Shown in pieces: positions 11,031 to 22,652 of a stretch of 64,000 nt of DNA; position 1 is the stretch's first letter, and every line of letters begins with the position of its first letter. Source of the DNA: Diacronema lutheri (taxonomy: Eukaryota; Haptophyta; Pavlovophyceae; Pavlovales; Pavlovaceae); assembly GCA_019448385.1 (NCBI GenBank), contig JAGTXO010000037.1:1-64000 (forward strand), in the 5' to 3' direction. Under the pieces are notes generated by a model. That model saw nothing but the letters and a program-made list of their open reading frames with translations. It ran no database searches and was not told the DNA's origin. Made by a program: the position numbers and the translations under genes.

Positions 11031-14000
11031 TCGCCCGCGTCGCCGGCCGGCGGCGGCGGTGGCGGCGGTGACGGCGCGGCCACGGCGGCGGCAGCAGCGG
11101 CGGCGGCGGCGGTGGCGGCGGCGGCGGCGCCCAGCGCGGGCGGCGGCGGCGTGGCGGCGGCGGTGGCGGCGGCGGTGACGCCAGCGGCGGCCTTGGCGAC
11201 GCGCGTCTGCGGCGGCGCTTCGGCGCGATCGGGGCTGCCCCCGCCACGCACCGCGCTCGTGCCCGCGCAGACGCCGCCCGGCGCACGATCGCTGGCCGCG
11301 CCGGTCAGCGCGACGCGGAGGCGCTCGCCGACAGCGTACATGTCCGCCACGCTGAACGTGCGCGGCGCGGACGAGCAGCCCGCCGCGGCGAGCGCGTCGT
11401 TGAGCGCGCCCACTATCGCGAGGCCGCACGTCGCGCCACGCTGCGCCGCCTCGTCGAGCAGCCGCGCGCGGCGCACGCGCGAAATGTCGAGACCCGCCGC
11501 GTGCAGCGTGGCAGTTATCGCCGTGGCGAGCACGAGCGCCCGCCTGCAGGGCGACGCGAGCGTGTCGACGAGCACCGCGTCGTAGCGACGCTCGCCCGCG
11601 CGCGCGACGCGCACAAGGCGCAACGCGGTGAAATGGCCGGAGGCGAGCTGCGCGCCGTCGTCACCGCCCGCGCCGCCGCGCTCGTCCGACGGGCTCCACA
11701 CGCCGATGACAGCCTGCGTCGTCGCCTCGCTGCGCAGGCGGTGCAGCAGCGCGGCGCGCTCGGCGCCGTCCTGGAACACCGCGGGTTGCGCGGCGAGCGG
11801 CACGTGGCAGACATGCCCGCCGCCGGCCTGCCCGTGCACGCGTAGCACGACCTCGCAGCACGCGTCGACGGTTGAGGCGAGCATGTCGCCGCTGGCGATG
11901 CGCTCCACCTCTGCCTGCGGGAGGCCGGCGCTCGCGGCGGCGGAGGCCAGCCGGCGCGCAGCCGCGTCGCCCGCCCACGCAAGCAGCGCCGAGTTGGCGG
12001 GTTGGAGGGGAAGCTCAAGGGCGGCTGGTTCGGTGGCGGTAGCCTCGTTGGCAACGGGCACGTTGGCGGTGCGCACGTTGGCGGCGGGCGCGGCGGCGAT
12101 GGCTGGTGGGGCGGAGGACACGCCCGCGGCGGCAGGCGCGGACGCGACAGCGGCAGCGGCTAGCGGGGCGGGGAAAACGCCGTCGGTGGCTGGCGCGGAG
12201 GCGAGTGCAGGAGCAACTAGTGGGGCGGGAAAATCGGCGGCAGGCGCGAAGGCGGATGCAGCAGCGGCTAGTGCGGCGGGGAAAACACCGTCGGCGGCAG
12301 GCGCGAAGGCGGATGCAGGAGCGCCCAGCGGGGCGCAGAAAACACCGTCGGCGGCAGGCGCGAAGGCGACAGCAGCAGTGGCCAGTGGAGCGGAGGCGCA
12401 GGGCCACGCGCGCGCCAGCCGTGCAAGCCCAAGCCGCGCGCGAGCGACGCACGCGCCGATGGCCGAGGCGGCGGCGCAGGCCACGACGTGGCCTGGCACC
12501 GATGTGGCCAGCCGCTCGCGGGTGTGCACGTCGAGCCGCGCCCCACGCCAAGAGCGGCGGCGCGCTGAACGGAGGCGCGCGACCCCGATCGATCCGCCCG
12601 CGCACGCGCGCGCCGGCTCAGTGTGGCCAACGCGCGCCGCTATGCAAGGCGCGCGCGCGATAACGGCGGCTGTCGGCCGTGGCGTGCGCGTGGCGGCGCC
12701 GCGGCGACGGGCGCGGCACACGAGCCGCTCGGGCGCGCCGCCGCCGCGCGGCACGATGTCGAGCAGCACGGTCACGCCGCGCGCGCGCGCGACCGCCGTG
12801 CACGCGAGCCGCACGGGCAGCGGCGGCCCGTCCGGGCGCGCGAGCGCCGCCACCTCGGCGTCGGTGAGGCTGTGCAGCTCGCGGCGCGCGCGCGCGAACG
12901 CGGCGATGTCCGCGCGCAGCTCCGCGTCCGTGCCGAGCGCGGCACGCGCGTGCACGGGGAGCGACGCGCGCAGCGCGTGGAGCACGCCGCCGCGCGCGCC
13001 GCGCGGCGCCGGCGCGCGCTCGCGCTCAGCGCGCGCGGCGCGCGTGAGCTCGCGCACCGCGCGCGCGAGATTGCGCCGCGCGGCCGCGACGGGAGGGCTA
13101 GGTGCGCGCGCGCGCCGGTTGTAGCGCGGCCGCGCCGAGTCGAGGGGCGGCGGACGCGGTGCGTACGCCGCGGCGCGGCCCGCGCGCCAAAAGGCCGGCG
13201 GCGGGCGCAGCTCCGTCGCGTCGACCGCGGCCGCGAGCGCGCCGAGCGCGGCGTCGCTGTCGCCCGCCGCGTCGGCCGCGTCGACGAGCACGAAGAGCGC
13301 GCCGAGCGCGCGCGACGCGGCCGCCTGCGCGGCGGTGGGGCGGGCGCAGGCAGCGACGCATGCGGCCGCCATGCCGCGCGCCGCGGCGAACGCCGGTGAC
13401 GTGACGGCCGCGCCGATGGCAACGGCGGCGGCGGCGACGGTCGAGGCGGCAGCGCCGGCGATGGAGGTGGCAGCGGCGGCGGCGCTTGCCATCGCGCGGC
13501 GCGCGAGACGCGAGGCGCCACCGACCGCCGCCGCCGCAGCGCGCGCTGCGCGCGCGCCGGTGGCGCGCATCGTCGCCGCGCCAGGCGCCGCCGCGCCGAC
13601 GCCGCCGGCGCCCGCGCCGTCGCCGCTCTCGGCCGTGCAGGGCTCCGATGGCGAACCCGGCGTGCGCTGGCGCGTGATGCGCGCGCCGAGGCGCGCGCTC
13701 CGCGCCGCGCGGCCGGCGACGTCGAGGAAGCGCCGTGCGCGCGCCGCGCGCAGGCCACGCGCGCGCGGCGGCGCACCGACAGGCGCCGAGCGCCGCGGCG
13801 CGCACGCCGGCGCGTCGCTGTCGGGTTGCGCAGCGCGCGCGCGGGAACTCGGCGCGGCGTGTGCGGGCGGCGGGCGCGCGCCCGCGCGGCGCAGAGGCGC
13901 GAGGCGCCGGCCGCAGACGAGGCGTGTGCGCAACCAGGACGGCGAGGGCCGCAGGGCGCCGTCGACGTCGCGCATCGGCGGGCCGCGAGCCCGCCGCGCA

Positions 14001-15478
14001 GCCGTGCGGCGCGCGCGAGGCGCTCGGCGGCGCGCGCGCCGCACGGCGCGCGCGGCGGCGCGCACGCCAGCGACGGCTGCGGCCACGCCGCGCGCCAACA
14101 CGGCCGCGGCGTGCGCCATCGCACCGAGCACGGCGCGTGGCGCGCCGAGCAAGCGCAGCAAGCGCGACGCCGTCGCGCGCGCCGGCGCACCGTGTGCAGG
14201 GGCCTCGCCAGCGCCAGCACCGACGCCGCCATCGCCGCAGCCGCAGGTGGCGTCGCCGCCGCCGCAGGCGTCGCGACGGACGCCGCCGCCGCCGAAACAA
14301 TCGCCGCACACGTCGCCGCCGACGTTGCCACCCCAGCCGCCGTTGCGTGCGCAGGTGGCTGCGGCGCGTGCGTGCGGGAGGCGTGCCGTGCGGCGCGCAT
14401 CACACGGGCTGCGCGACGCGAGCGACGCCGCCGGGGTCCCCGCTGCGCCAGGCGCGCCGTGCGCGCCAGCCTCGCCGGCCTCGCCGGCGCGCGGTCGCGC
14501 GCTCGCCTCGACGTGGCCGCCTCCGCCGCCATCGCCGCCGTCGAACCGGGCGGCGGAGGGCTGCCGCTCGAACCGCTCGTCGGCGTCGGCCGCCACCGCC
14601 GCCTCGCGCTCCGCCGCCGCGGCGGCCGCACGGCGCGCGTGGCGGAGCGCGCGGCCGCCGTCCGCTGCGCGGCGTGGCGGCGCGGGCGCCGCCTTCGGCG
14701 CGCGCGGCCCCTCGGCGCGCTCGCGGAGCACGGCGAGCGGCGTGCCCGTGGCGACGCTCGTGCAGACGCGCCGCAAGGCGGCGCTTACGCACGCGTGGAC
14801 GACGCGCGCCGTCCGCTTGTCGGCGGCGCGCGCGGCGCGGCGCGCGGCCTTGGCGGCGGCCTTTTTGGCGCGCCTCCGCTCCGCCTGCTCCGACAGCGCG
14901 CGCGCCTGGCGCTCGGCTGCGAGCGCGTCCTCGGGCGAAACGGTCGGCCTCGGCGGCCGCGCGCGCGCGCTGCGACGCTGCGCGCTGCGGCGGTCGGACG
15001 GCGGCTGCCGCGGCGGCGAGGACGGCGGGCGCGAGCTCGGCGTGGGCGACCAATCGCCGCTGACGGTTGCGAGCGGCGCAAACGGGTTGTCGTCCCCGCG
15101 CCCCGCGGCGTGCGACAGTGCACGCGGCGTCGGGCGCCGGCCGACCGCTGGCGGGCCCCACTCGGACGGCGGCTCCGAGGGCGAGCGCGCCGTCGGCGCC
15201 GCGCGTTGCGCGGCCGGCGGCGCCTCCCGGTCCAGCGCCGCCTGCTCTCTCGCCGCGGCCTGCTCGTCACCCTCCGGCACGCCACGCGGCGCGAGCACCG
15301 CGGTGGCGCAGCGCGTCGCGTTGAGCAACGCCGCCTCCATCTGCCGCACGCTGGCCTTGGCGCACGCCACACCCTGTCTCGCCCGGCGCAGCGCCTCGTG
15401 CGCGCGGCGCACTTCCGCGTCGGCATCTTCGCGCATGCCAAAGTGCGCCTGTTGCAGCCGCAGGTCCGCAGGGCGCCC
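2258..15478 (-). CDS. Giant exon: protease-like units, YqaJ-type nuclease, chromodomain
   Basis: The exon is open for about 4,407 codons. From its 5' end: an alpha-helical start, then a very Arg/Ala-rich region. About 11,860-11,390 is a C48/Ulp1-like unit with SGHFTAL, a VLVDTLAS Asp and QRGATCGL as the usual His-Asp-Gln-Cys order. A polyalanine tract lies at about 11,030-10,949, followed by unassigned segments. At 7,240-6,720 is a YqaJ/lambda-exonuclease-type PD-(D/E)XK nuclease with FSPDGLAI and LVEVKTLT. A Pro-rich linker spans 5,420-5,320. Near 3,840 a second Ulp1-like motif (RSQPRGGDDGARA) lacks the cysteine. At 3,595-3,390 is a clear chromodomain (RIRWRGYDESADTWEPEANV). The 3' end leads into the Fanzor N-terminus. 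YqaJ enzymes resect double-stranded ends; chromodomains bind methylated histones and can target insertion. The exon may hide further introns, and the Arg/Ala-rich parts could be non-coding. Confidence 0.6.
10949..11029. repeat. (GCG)n triplet microsatellite
   Basis: About 27 uninterrupted GCG/GGC triplets lie inside the giant exon. In the coding frame they give a polyalanine run, flanked on both sides by further Ala- and Pro-rich low complexity to about 11,190. The length is probably variable between alleles. Confidence 0.9.
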
Positions 15479-15611
15479 CTGCGCGCGAGGGGCACGGGCG
15501 CGGCGGCGCGCAGGTGACGGAGCTGGCGCGCCGTTCTGCGCTGCGCGCACGCCAATCGACGGGCGCGCGCGCGGCGGGGCGCGCGCGCGCGCGCGCGCGC
15601 GCGCTGCCTAC
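15479..15611 (-). other. Candidate GT-AG intron joining the C48 exon to the giant exon
   Basis: The donor GTAGGC follows ...REPAGGW and the acceptor CGCGCAG precedes GRPADLRLQQ. Both are in phase 0 and the length is 133 bp. Splicing joins two alpha-helical stretches with similar Glu/Arg/Ala heptad character and removes a CG dinucleotide run at about 15,570-15,605. Reading through instead gives unrelated Arg-rich sequence. Confidence 0.5.
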
Positions 15612-18600
15612 CCAGCCGCCGGCCGGCTCGCGCGAGCGCGCCAGCTGCTCCGCCGCCTCGGCGTCGAGCACGCGCTGCTGCGCCTCCTCCTCGCCCAGTG
15701 CAGCGAGGTGCAGCCGGCGGGCTGCCTTGCGGCAGTTGCCCTCCGCCTTGCCCACGGCCTTGCGCGCCGCGTCGACGGGGTCGTCGTTGGCTCTGGCGCG
15801 CCTGCGCTTGCCCTTGTCGGCGGGCGGCGGCTCGGCGCGCTGCAGCGTGCCGAGCGCGTCGTCGGCTCCGCGCGCGGCCGCCCGCGGGCGGCGGGCCCCA
15901 AAAAGCGCACCGGTCGCCGTGCGCGCCGCGCAAGCAACGACCAGCGCTGACATGCCGGCGAAGACCGCACCGCCCAGCGCCACGGTTGCCACGATGCGCA
16001 GCGTCCCGTGCGCAAGCTGCGCTGCCTCCGCCGCTTTGGCGGCCTCGCGCGCGCGCGCATCGGCGGCTCTCATCTCGTGCAGCAGCCCGGCCGCGCCGCT
16101 CGCGCCGTCGCGGCCGCGCGCGAGCTCGCACAGCACCGCCGCCGCGCGCCGCGTGGGCTCGCGCGCGAGCAGCTGCGCGCCGCCGTCGGGGCGCAGCTTC
16201 TCAACGAACTCGACAAACGTCGCGTCGCGCCAGAGGGACATGCGGAAGGCCCTGTGCACCGCCCCCTCCTGCTCGCGCATCCGCCGTGCCGCCCGCCTGC
16301 CGTCGCGCGCGTGCGCGTGCGCGGCCGCGTCGACTCCCGCGACGCCGCGCTGCGCGTCGCGCGCGGCCGACGACGGCGCCGCCGCGCTGCCCGCCAAGGG
16401 CGCCGCAGCGGCGACGCGCGCGTGCGGAGCGACGGGATCGCCGGCGGCCGGCGGCTCGGCGCGCTGCGGCGTGCCGTTTGCTCCGCGCGCGGCCGTCCCG
16501 GGGGAGGTGGCCGCGATGGCGCCGCCAGCCGCGCCGCGCGCCAGCCACGCGCATAGGCTGCCGACGAGCTCGCCGAGACCCCCGACGGTCGCCGCGGCGG
16601 CGAGTGCGCCGGGCTTGCCGGCCGACAGCGGCTCGCGAGCGTCGTCGTCGCAGCCGCCGGCACCCGTCTTGGCGAGTGCGTCGCGCTCGCCCTCGACGCC
16701 CGCCACGACCGCCGCCCCTCCGTCGTCCGCCGCGCCGGCCGCGCGCGCGGCCGGGCGCAGAGGAGGCGTGCCGGTGCAGCCGTCGCCGCTCGTCTTCGCC
16801 GTTTCCTCCACTTTGGTCACTTCGTCGCCACCTGCGCCATCTCCGACGCCGGGGCCCTTGGTCACGCTTGCCGCCATGCGCGCCGTGCCCGCCGGCCAGC
16901 CCGCCGACTGCTCGAGCGCGGCGGCGAGCGGCGCGACGCGCGTCGACTCGGGCGCGCTCTCGTCATCGGGCTCGAGCGCGTTGTGCAGGCGCGCGAGCGC
17001 GCGCTCGACGGCCGCGGCGCCACTGCCGGGGGCGCGGCTCGCCGCGCGCACCGCGCGCCGCCAGGCCGGCGCGAACATGAGCGCCGGCTCGAGCGCCGCG
17101 AGCGCGCGCGCCTCGCGCGCGTCGCTCGCGCCGAGGCGCGGCGGCACGCGCGCGGCTCCGCGCGGCGCGGTGCCTCGGAAGCGTGGGCTCAGCGTGTAGG
17201 CGAGGTGCTGCGGCACGCCGCGCGCCTCCGCGCGCGCGCGTCCGTCCTCGACCTCGCGCCGCGCCTTCGCGATCGCCGGCGTGGCGCGCGCGAGCCAGTC
17301 GGGGTCGGCGGGCAGGTGGATCACGACGAGAATCGGCGCCCAGTCCAGCCGCGGGTTCTTGTGACGGTCGGGCACGACCCACACGAGCAGCACCGTGCCC
17401 TCCGCGCCGCACGCCGCCTCGTAGATCCTGGGCTGCGAGCGCCAATCGGGCCTGACGCGCAGCGCCCGCGCGTGGTCGATGGCGGCGGCGCGGTCGCCAT
17501 TGAAGTGAACCGTCGTCACCTCGCCGATGACGGACCGGCCGGACCGCCAGCAGAACACCGCGTCCGCCGACCCGCCGGCGATGGCCGCGAGCGATTCGGG
17601 CGCGGCGAGCCGCGGCAAGCCCTCGAAGGCGGCAAAGTCCTCGTGCGCATTGTACACGCCGCCCCAGCCGTCGTGCGCGTACGCGCGCGCGGCCGCTCGT
17701 ACCGCGCGCGGCTGGTTCTCCACGCCCGACGTCATGTGCCATGTCGTCCCCGCGAAGCCGGGCTCGCCCAGCTCGGCCCGCACGACGGTACCGTACCCCG
17801 CGCCCTGCGTCGGGGCGGCGAGGTGGTGCATGCCCGCGCCGGTCACGCCCTCCGTGCGCTGCCGCGTGACGATCGTGCCCGTCGCGTGCGCGAAAAGCGT
17901 GTCGACCACGGCGGGCGCGCGCCCGCTGTTCGCCCGTGGCCGCGCCCTGCCCGCTTTTAGCTGCTCGGGGTCCTTGGCGTCGTACACGCGCGCGTCCGCG
18001 TCGCCCTCATCAGGCGCAGTGTAGACGCAGCGGCGTTCGAGCGGCGCCGAGCCACCGCCGTCCGCCGCCGCCGGCGAGGTTGGCGCCGCGCCCGCCGCCA
18101 CCGCGCTCGTCGCCGCCGTGCCCGTCGCCACCGCCGCAGCCGCCGCGCCCGCGGGGTCGTCGTCCCCGTCCTCCGCGCCCTCCCCGTCGTCAGCGGTGGT
18201 GGCGTCGCCATCGTCCCCGTCGCCCTCGCCCCCGCCGAGGCTGCTGAATGGTCGGGGCCCCCACGCCGAGGCGGCGCGCCGCTGCGGCGCACGCGGCGGT
18301 GGCGCTCGCGACGGCGGCCTTGGCGCCGCCGCGCCGCGCGGCCTGGCCGCCGTCGACAGCGCGCGGCCTGCAGCGCCCGTGAGCGCGTCGAGCGCGGCCG
18401 TGCGTGCGATGCGGTCGTCGGGCGCGCGCAGCGCCGCCTCGACGGCCTGCAGCAGCCCGTCGGGCGCGGATCCGCCGACACTGGCATCGCACGCCTCGGC
18501 GAGCCGCGCGGCCTCGGCGAGCCGCGCGGCCTCGCGGGTGAACGGGCCGAAGCGCCTGGCGCGGTCGCCGAGCAGAGCGCCGATGGCGGCGCGGAGCGTG

Positions 18601-19286
18601 CGCGCGCGGGTCTCCTCGTACGCGGCCGTCGTGAGGCGCGCGAGGCGCGCGTCCAAAGCCTTCTTGATGTCGACAAGGACACTCGCGCGGCGGCCGTAGA
18701 GCGTCGATGCGCTCGCCACGACCTCGGCCGCGACTGTTGCCGCGGCGAAGCAACACGCGGCCCCACTCTGCGGGGGCGCCTTGAAGGCATCGATGGGCGG
18801 CGCTGTTCTGCCGATGCGCTGCGCAAGCTTCTTGATGAGCACGCCGGCCGCCGTGGCGTACGCCGATTCGCCGTTGCCCAAGGTGCGCGAATCGGCGAGC
18901 AGGGCGAGCGCGGCGCCGGGCGGCGCGCCGCGCTGCGCGGGCGGCGCGAGGAGCAGGTACGCCGCCGTCCAGTGCACGAGGCCGCTGGACGCGCGGAGGC
19001 AGAGCGGTAGCACGACCACGAGCACCTGCCCAAACCGGTCCGCATCCGCGCATGCTTTGCGCAGGTTGCGCAGCGCCACCTTGAGCGCATGCTGCGAGCA
19101 CCCCGTGTCGCCCACCCTAACCCTGCTCGTGCCGAAATCCGCGTAACGCAGCAGGGCGATGAGGCAAGTGGATGGGACCACGTGGGGGTGGGTATCTCCC
19201 GGCGACAGAATGGTGCTGAGGGCCAGCGAGAAACTGTCCGAGCCGCCCCGCCCGCCGGGCAAAGCGTCCTTCACGGAGTCCTCCAT
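15612..19286 (-). CDS. C48 (Ulp1-like) cysteine protease domain protein, 5' part of the giant gene
   Basis: The visible start gives 1,225 codons to the candidate donor. Residues about 85-190 follow the C48/Ulp1 order: His105 in LVHWTAAY, Asp132 in LLADS, Gln173 and Cys178 or Cys179 in PPQSGAACCF. An acidic Asp/Gly/Ala linker follows (about 18,240-18,060). Next comes a conserved-looking globular segment (about 17,900-17,150) with a beta-strand-rich core containing ADAVFCWRSG and VIGEVTTVHF. That pattern is reminiscent of a PD-(D/E)XK fold with Lys replaced by Thr, but I cannot assign it. Near 16,000 is one hydrophobic helix (ATVALGGAVFAGMSALVVA) that could span a membrane. C48 proteases cleave SUMO-like or viral/transposon precursors; here one could process the giant polypeptide, which is inference. 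The true start may lie upstream. Confidence 0.55.
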
Positions 19287-21188
19287 CTGCAGACTGTGGG
19301 CACGTCAGTGTCCGGATGGCGGCCCGGATGATACTTGGGAGAATTTACATGATGCCCTGGAGAATGCCCCGCTCTCCCACAACCAGGACCCGCCAGCGCG
19401 CCGAGCCTACTCGTTTGCCCGCGCCGCCTCTCTTTGCGCGCCCGAGCGCGGCCTCCGAGCGCGGCCAACGTCCTCCGGGGGCGTGCATCGTGGCTGCTCG
19501 GAGGGGCTGCGACGCGGCGAAAGCTCGCTGCGCGGCCGCAACGTGAGCGCGCGCGCGCGGCCGCGCGCCGGCCTGCGCTGCTCTGCACGGCCGCGCGCCG
19601 GCCTGCGCAGCCTCGTCGCGCAGCGTGAGCGCGAGCGCGCGCGAGGTGAGCTCGGCGGATGGGTGCGCGGCGGCGTTGGCGGCGGGTGCGGCGGCAGGCT
19701 GGGCGGCGGGTTTGGACGGAGAGTGTCGGGGAAGAACGGGGCGCATCCTGGCTGGGAGTTGGACGGCGCCCACCACGCGCTGGCGGATCCTGGTTGCCAC
19801 CACCACCCCCCCCCCCCCCCGGAGACGAGGACCAGGGGCATGGCCGACTCGCTGCGCCGCACAGCGCGCGGCGCGCGGCATGCTGCGCGACCTCAAGCAC
19901 ATCCAGCCGCGCTCCGCCCACGCAACGCGCGCAATGCCGCGTTGCACTGCAGGTGTGCACGTGCGGCTCTCACGCGCACTGTGTTGCACGAACGGCATCA
20001 CGCCACCGAGCTGCGTCCGGACCACGCGCCGCGCGCAGGCGACCACACAGGGGCGCGCCGCGCCGCGCGTGCGCGCCCTCGCAACCGTTGCAGCACGCTC
20101 TGCCTTGCACTGCGCCGAGCCGCCGCGCGCTGTGCGCGTGCATGCAGGGCGCACGCGTGCGACGAAGCGCGCGCGCGGCGAGGCGCGCGGGCGGCTCGCT
20201 GCGCGGGCGGCAACGCGCCCAGCTGCGCCCAGGCCAGGCGCGCGCCCGCGAGTGCCACCGGGACGCACTGCCCCCGCCGGGGTCGCCGCGCGCTCTGTGT
20301 GTGCGCTCGCGCGCTGCGAGCGCGGCGGAACGTTCATGCATGGCGCGAAGAGCGCGGCACCCGAAGACGGCTGCCCCGAGCCCGCGCCGGGTGGCAGCGA
20401 GCGGCGGCACCTCCTCGGCGAGCCCGCCCCGCGCCTTCCCCTCCACGTGGCGTTTTGAGGCAGACGGACACGCGCCCACACTGCGACTGGGCACGCTGCT
20501 CGAGGCAGACACGCACCCAACGCGCGCGCACCACGCGCCCGCGTCGGCGGGCCGGTGTGAACGAGCGAGAGCTCGGTGTCGCCAACGGGGGCACGGGCGC
20601 GACTTCGGTCCGCCTCTCGACGGACGCAGGCGACGCTGCCGGGAACTTCCCCGACGCCTGCACATCCAGGGCTTCGAGGTACAGAGCTGGGCAACAGTGC
20701 CGCTCGTCACCGATGAGGCGGCCAAGCTCGCTATCCTTGCTGCCCTCGGCTCCACCAAACAGCCGGGCGACCCAACGGTTCGTGATCGCCTGGCCGCCAG
20801 GTGCGAACCGCGCCCGTGCAAGCGCTTCACCCGCATTCTCCGCCCCGCTGCGGACGTCCGCCTGCCGGCCGCGAACACGGCCGGTGCGCGTTGCCGCCTG
20901 GCCCAACACGAAAACCCGCCCGCCCCCGAGGCCGCAGGTCCTACCTGCCCAAGCGCAGCCCAACGGCACGCAGACAGCCCGCCTTGGCAACCGACTCGTG
21001 CGCGAGCGCTCCGCCCTCCACAAGAGCCTGCCCCACGCCACCGCCGACGCGGAGCCAGCGCAGCCGACGCCCCTCCGCGACGCTCGCGCCGCAAGGCGCA
21101 AGGGCCCCGGCGAGACGGCGTCAACCAAGCCCGCCGCTGGCACAGCGCCGGCACCCGGAGCCCACCCCAAGCCCCCGCGCACGCCTCG

Positions 21189-21222
<34 letters not shown>

Positions 21223-21329
21223 ATCGGCGGACCGATTGCGTTTTGGTGCGCCAGGCTCAATGCGCCATCGCAGTGGCGGGCCCGCAGACGCAGACGCTGA
21301 CATGCCCAACGCTGGGCACTGAGGCCGCA
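19287..21329. other. Low-complexity spacer between the giant gene and a LINE-like patch
   Basis: This stretch has no protein family I recognise on either strand. It contains a C15 run (19,806-19,820) and a C33 run (21,189-21,221). A short plausible peptide on the plus strand near 20,690-20,800 (WATVPLVTDEAAKLAILAAL) soon loses frame. It may be a separate insertion, or intron-like DNA between the protease genes. Confidence 0.4.
21189..21221. repeat. Poly-C run, 33 bases
   Basis: An uninterrupted C33 run, one of five long C/G homopolymers between 19.8 and 24.6 kb. Lengths given in the sequence are likely approximate because such runs are read poorly. Confidence 0.9.
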
Positions 21330-22025
21330 GGCCGGCCCTCCTGGACCTGGCGGGCGAGCTGCCCGCGCAGCGGCCACGCGAGCCTCGCACTGACCGTGGC
21401 GGTCGCTGCCACCGTGATAGCTGCGGGTGCGGCGGCCTTGGCCCCAACCCCATCATCCGTCTTCATCCCCGCCCTGCTCGCGCTCGCGGCCTACGTCGGC
21501 AATCCCTGCACCGGGATCCGCCCCGCGAAGTCCACACAAGACTTATCCGTGCTGCACGCCAGCCGCGCGCGCCGACGCGCGCCGCTCCCACACGCTCACC
21601 TCCGTTTCCGCGGGCGGCCCAACGCCCCCCCCCCCCCCCCCCCCCCTCCCCCCCCCCCCCCCCCCGGCAGGCGGCCATCGAGCCGCATTAGCACACCCGC
21701 CCGGGGCCTCCCGCCGCACCCGCAGCGGCTCGGCGCCTTGAATCCTCCCGTCCCCCGGGGTGAGGCCTTCAACCCGGGCCCAGCGCGCTCCGACTGCCTC
21801 ACGCGCGCCAGCGCCAACCTCGGCGGCATGGTAGACCCCGAGCGAAAAGCCGCACTTCTCGCCGTCCTCGTCAGGCGCAAGTACGTTATCCTGCTCCTAC
21901 TGCCGACGCGGCTCCCGCGCGCGCGGACTACTACGCCGGGCAGATCGCCGCAGACGCACGTGAGTGCACACGTGCGGACAAGGCGCACACGCTCGACGTC
22001 CAGTTAGCGCACGTGCACGTGCGCG
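21330..22025 (+). mobile_element. Possible LINE (non-LTR retrotransposon) 5' remnant
   Basis: The plus-strand frame has a hydrophobic stretch (ALTVAVAATVIAAGAAAL, then FIPALLALAAYV). About 80 residues later comes EAFNPGPAR, and then SANLGGMVDPERKAALLAVL with RRKYVILLLL. Many CR1/L2-like LINEs begin ORF2 with a hydrophobic segment, an NPGP motif and then the apurinic endonuclease start (beta-strand, Asn, Lys, leucine-rich helix, ILLLQE). The expected QE-T glutamate is not seen in frame, and no reverse transcriptase follows. If real, it is a short 5' fragment. A C22-T-C18 run (21,625-21,665) splits it. Confidence 0.25.
21625..21665. repeat. Poly-C run interrupted by one T
   Basis: C22, one T, then C18. 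It lies inside the possible LINE fragment. Confidence 0.9.
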
Positions 22026-22210
22026 CCACTGGTCACATTTGAGCGTCCGTGCTCGCCCACAGCGTCGCCATCCACAAGATGCGCGCTGGAGCCATCCAAG
22101 CAGGGCTCTGCCTGCTCGGCTTCCGCAAGGCAATTTGGGCCGCGGACAGCGGACAGCGGACGGCGTGCGCGTGCGAGGTGCGAAAGGAGGAAGAAGGTAG
22201 GGAGAGTTGT

Positions 22211-22220
22211 GTGTGTGTGT

Positions 22221-22246
<26 letters not shown>
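22211..22246. repeat. GT repeat followed by a poly-G run
   Basis: A short (GT)n run leads into about 26 G residues. The sequence after it (GCCGGAGACGAGGA) also occurs just after the C15 run at 19,821, so the two homopolymer sites share flanking sequence. Confidence 0.85.
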
Positions 22247-22251
<5 letters not shown>

Positions 22252-22652
22252 CGGCCGCCGGAGACGAGGACGCACTCACCGCTGTTGGCAATGCGCGCGT
22301 CACGGAGACAACTTGGCGGGCCTCGCACGCAGCTGGGCCGATCGCCGCCGTAGAGATGTCTGCAGCCGTCTCCGCGATGCCGATCGTCGCATCTGTTGGC
22401 ACCGCTGCCATCTGCCGCACCCGCGGCCAGGCTGCCGGCAAGGTCGGCGCGTCGGGCTCCGAGCTCGGCCACGCAGGCGATGCGGCCGACGGCGGTGACG
22501 CTGAGCCCAGCGCCGGGTCCAACGGCTCCACGTCGAGCCGGCTGTGAACGAGCATGCTCGCACCACTTGCCCACGCCAGCGCGTCGGACTCAGGCACGTT
22601 GTAGATCTGCGCGGGCAACGCGCGTGCGTGCGGCAGGCGCGCGCGCGAGCTT

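Noticed and set aside
19159-21300. Plus-strand 713-codon ORF
   Set aside because: Low complexity, crosses homopolymer runs and shows no domain; not supported as a gene.
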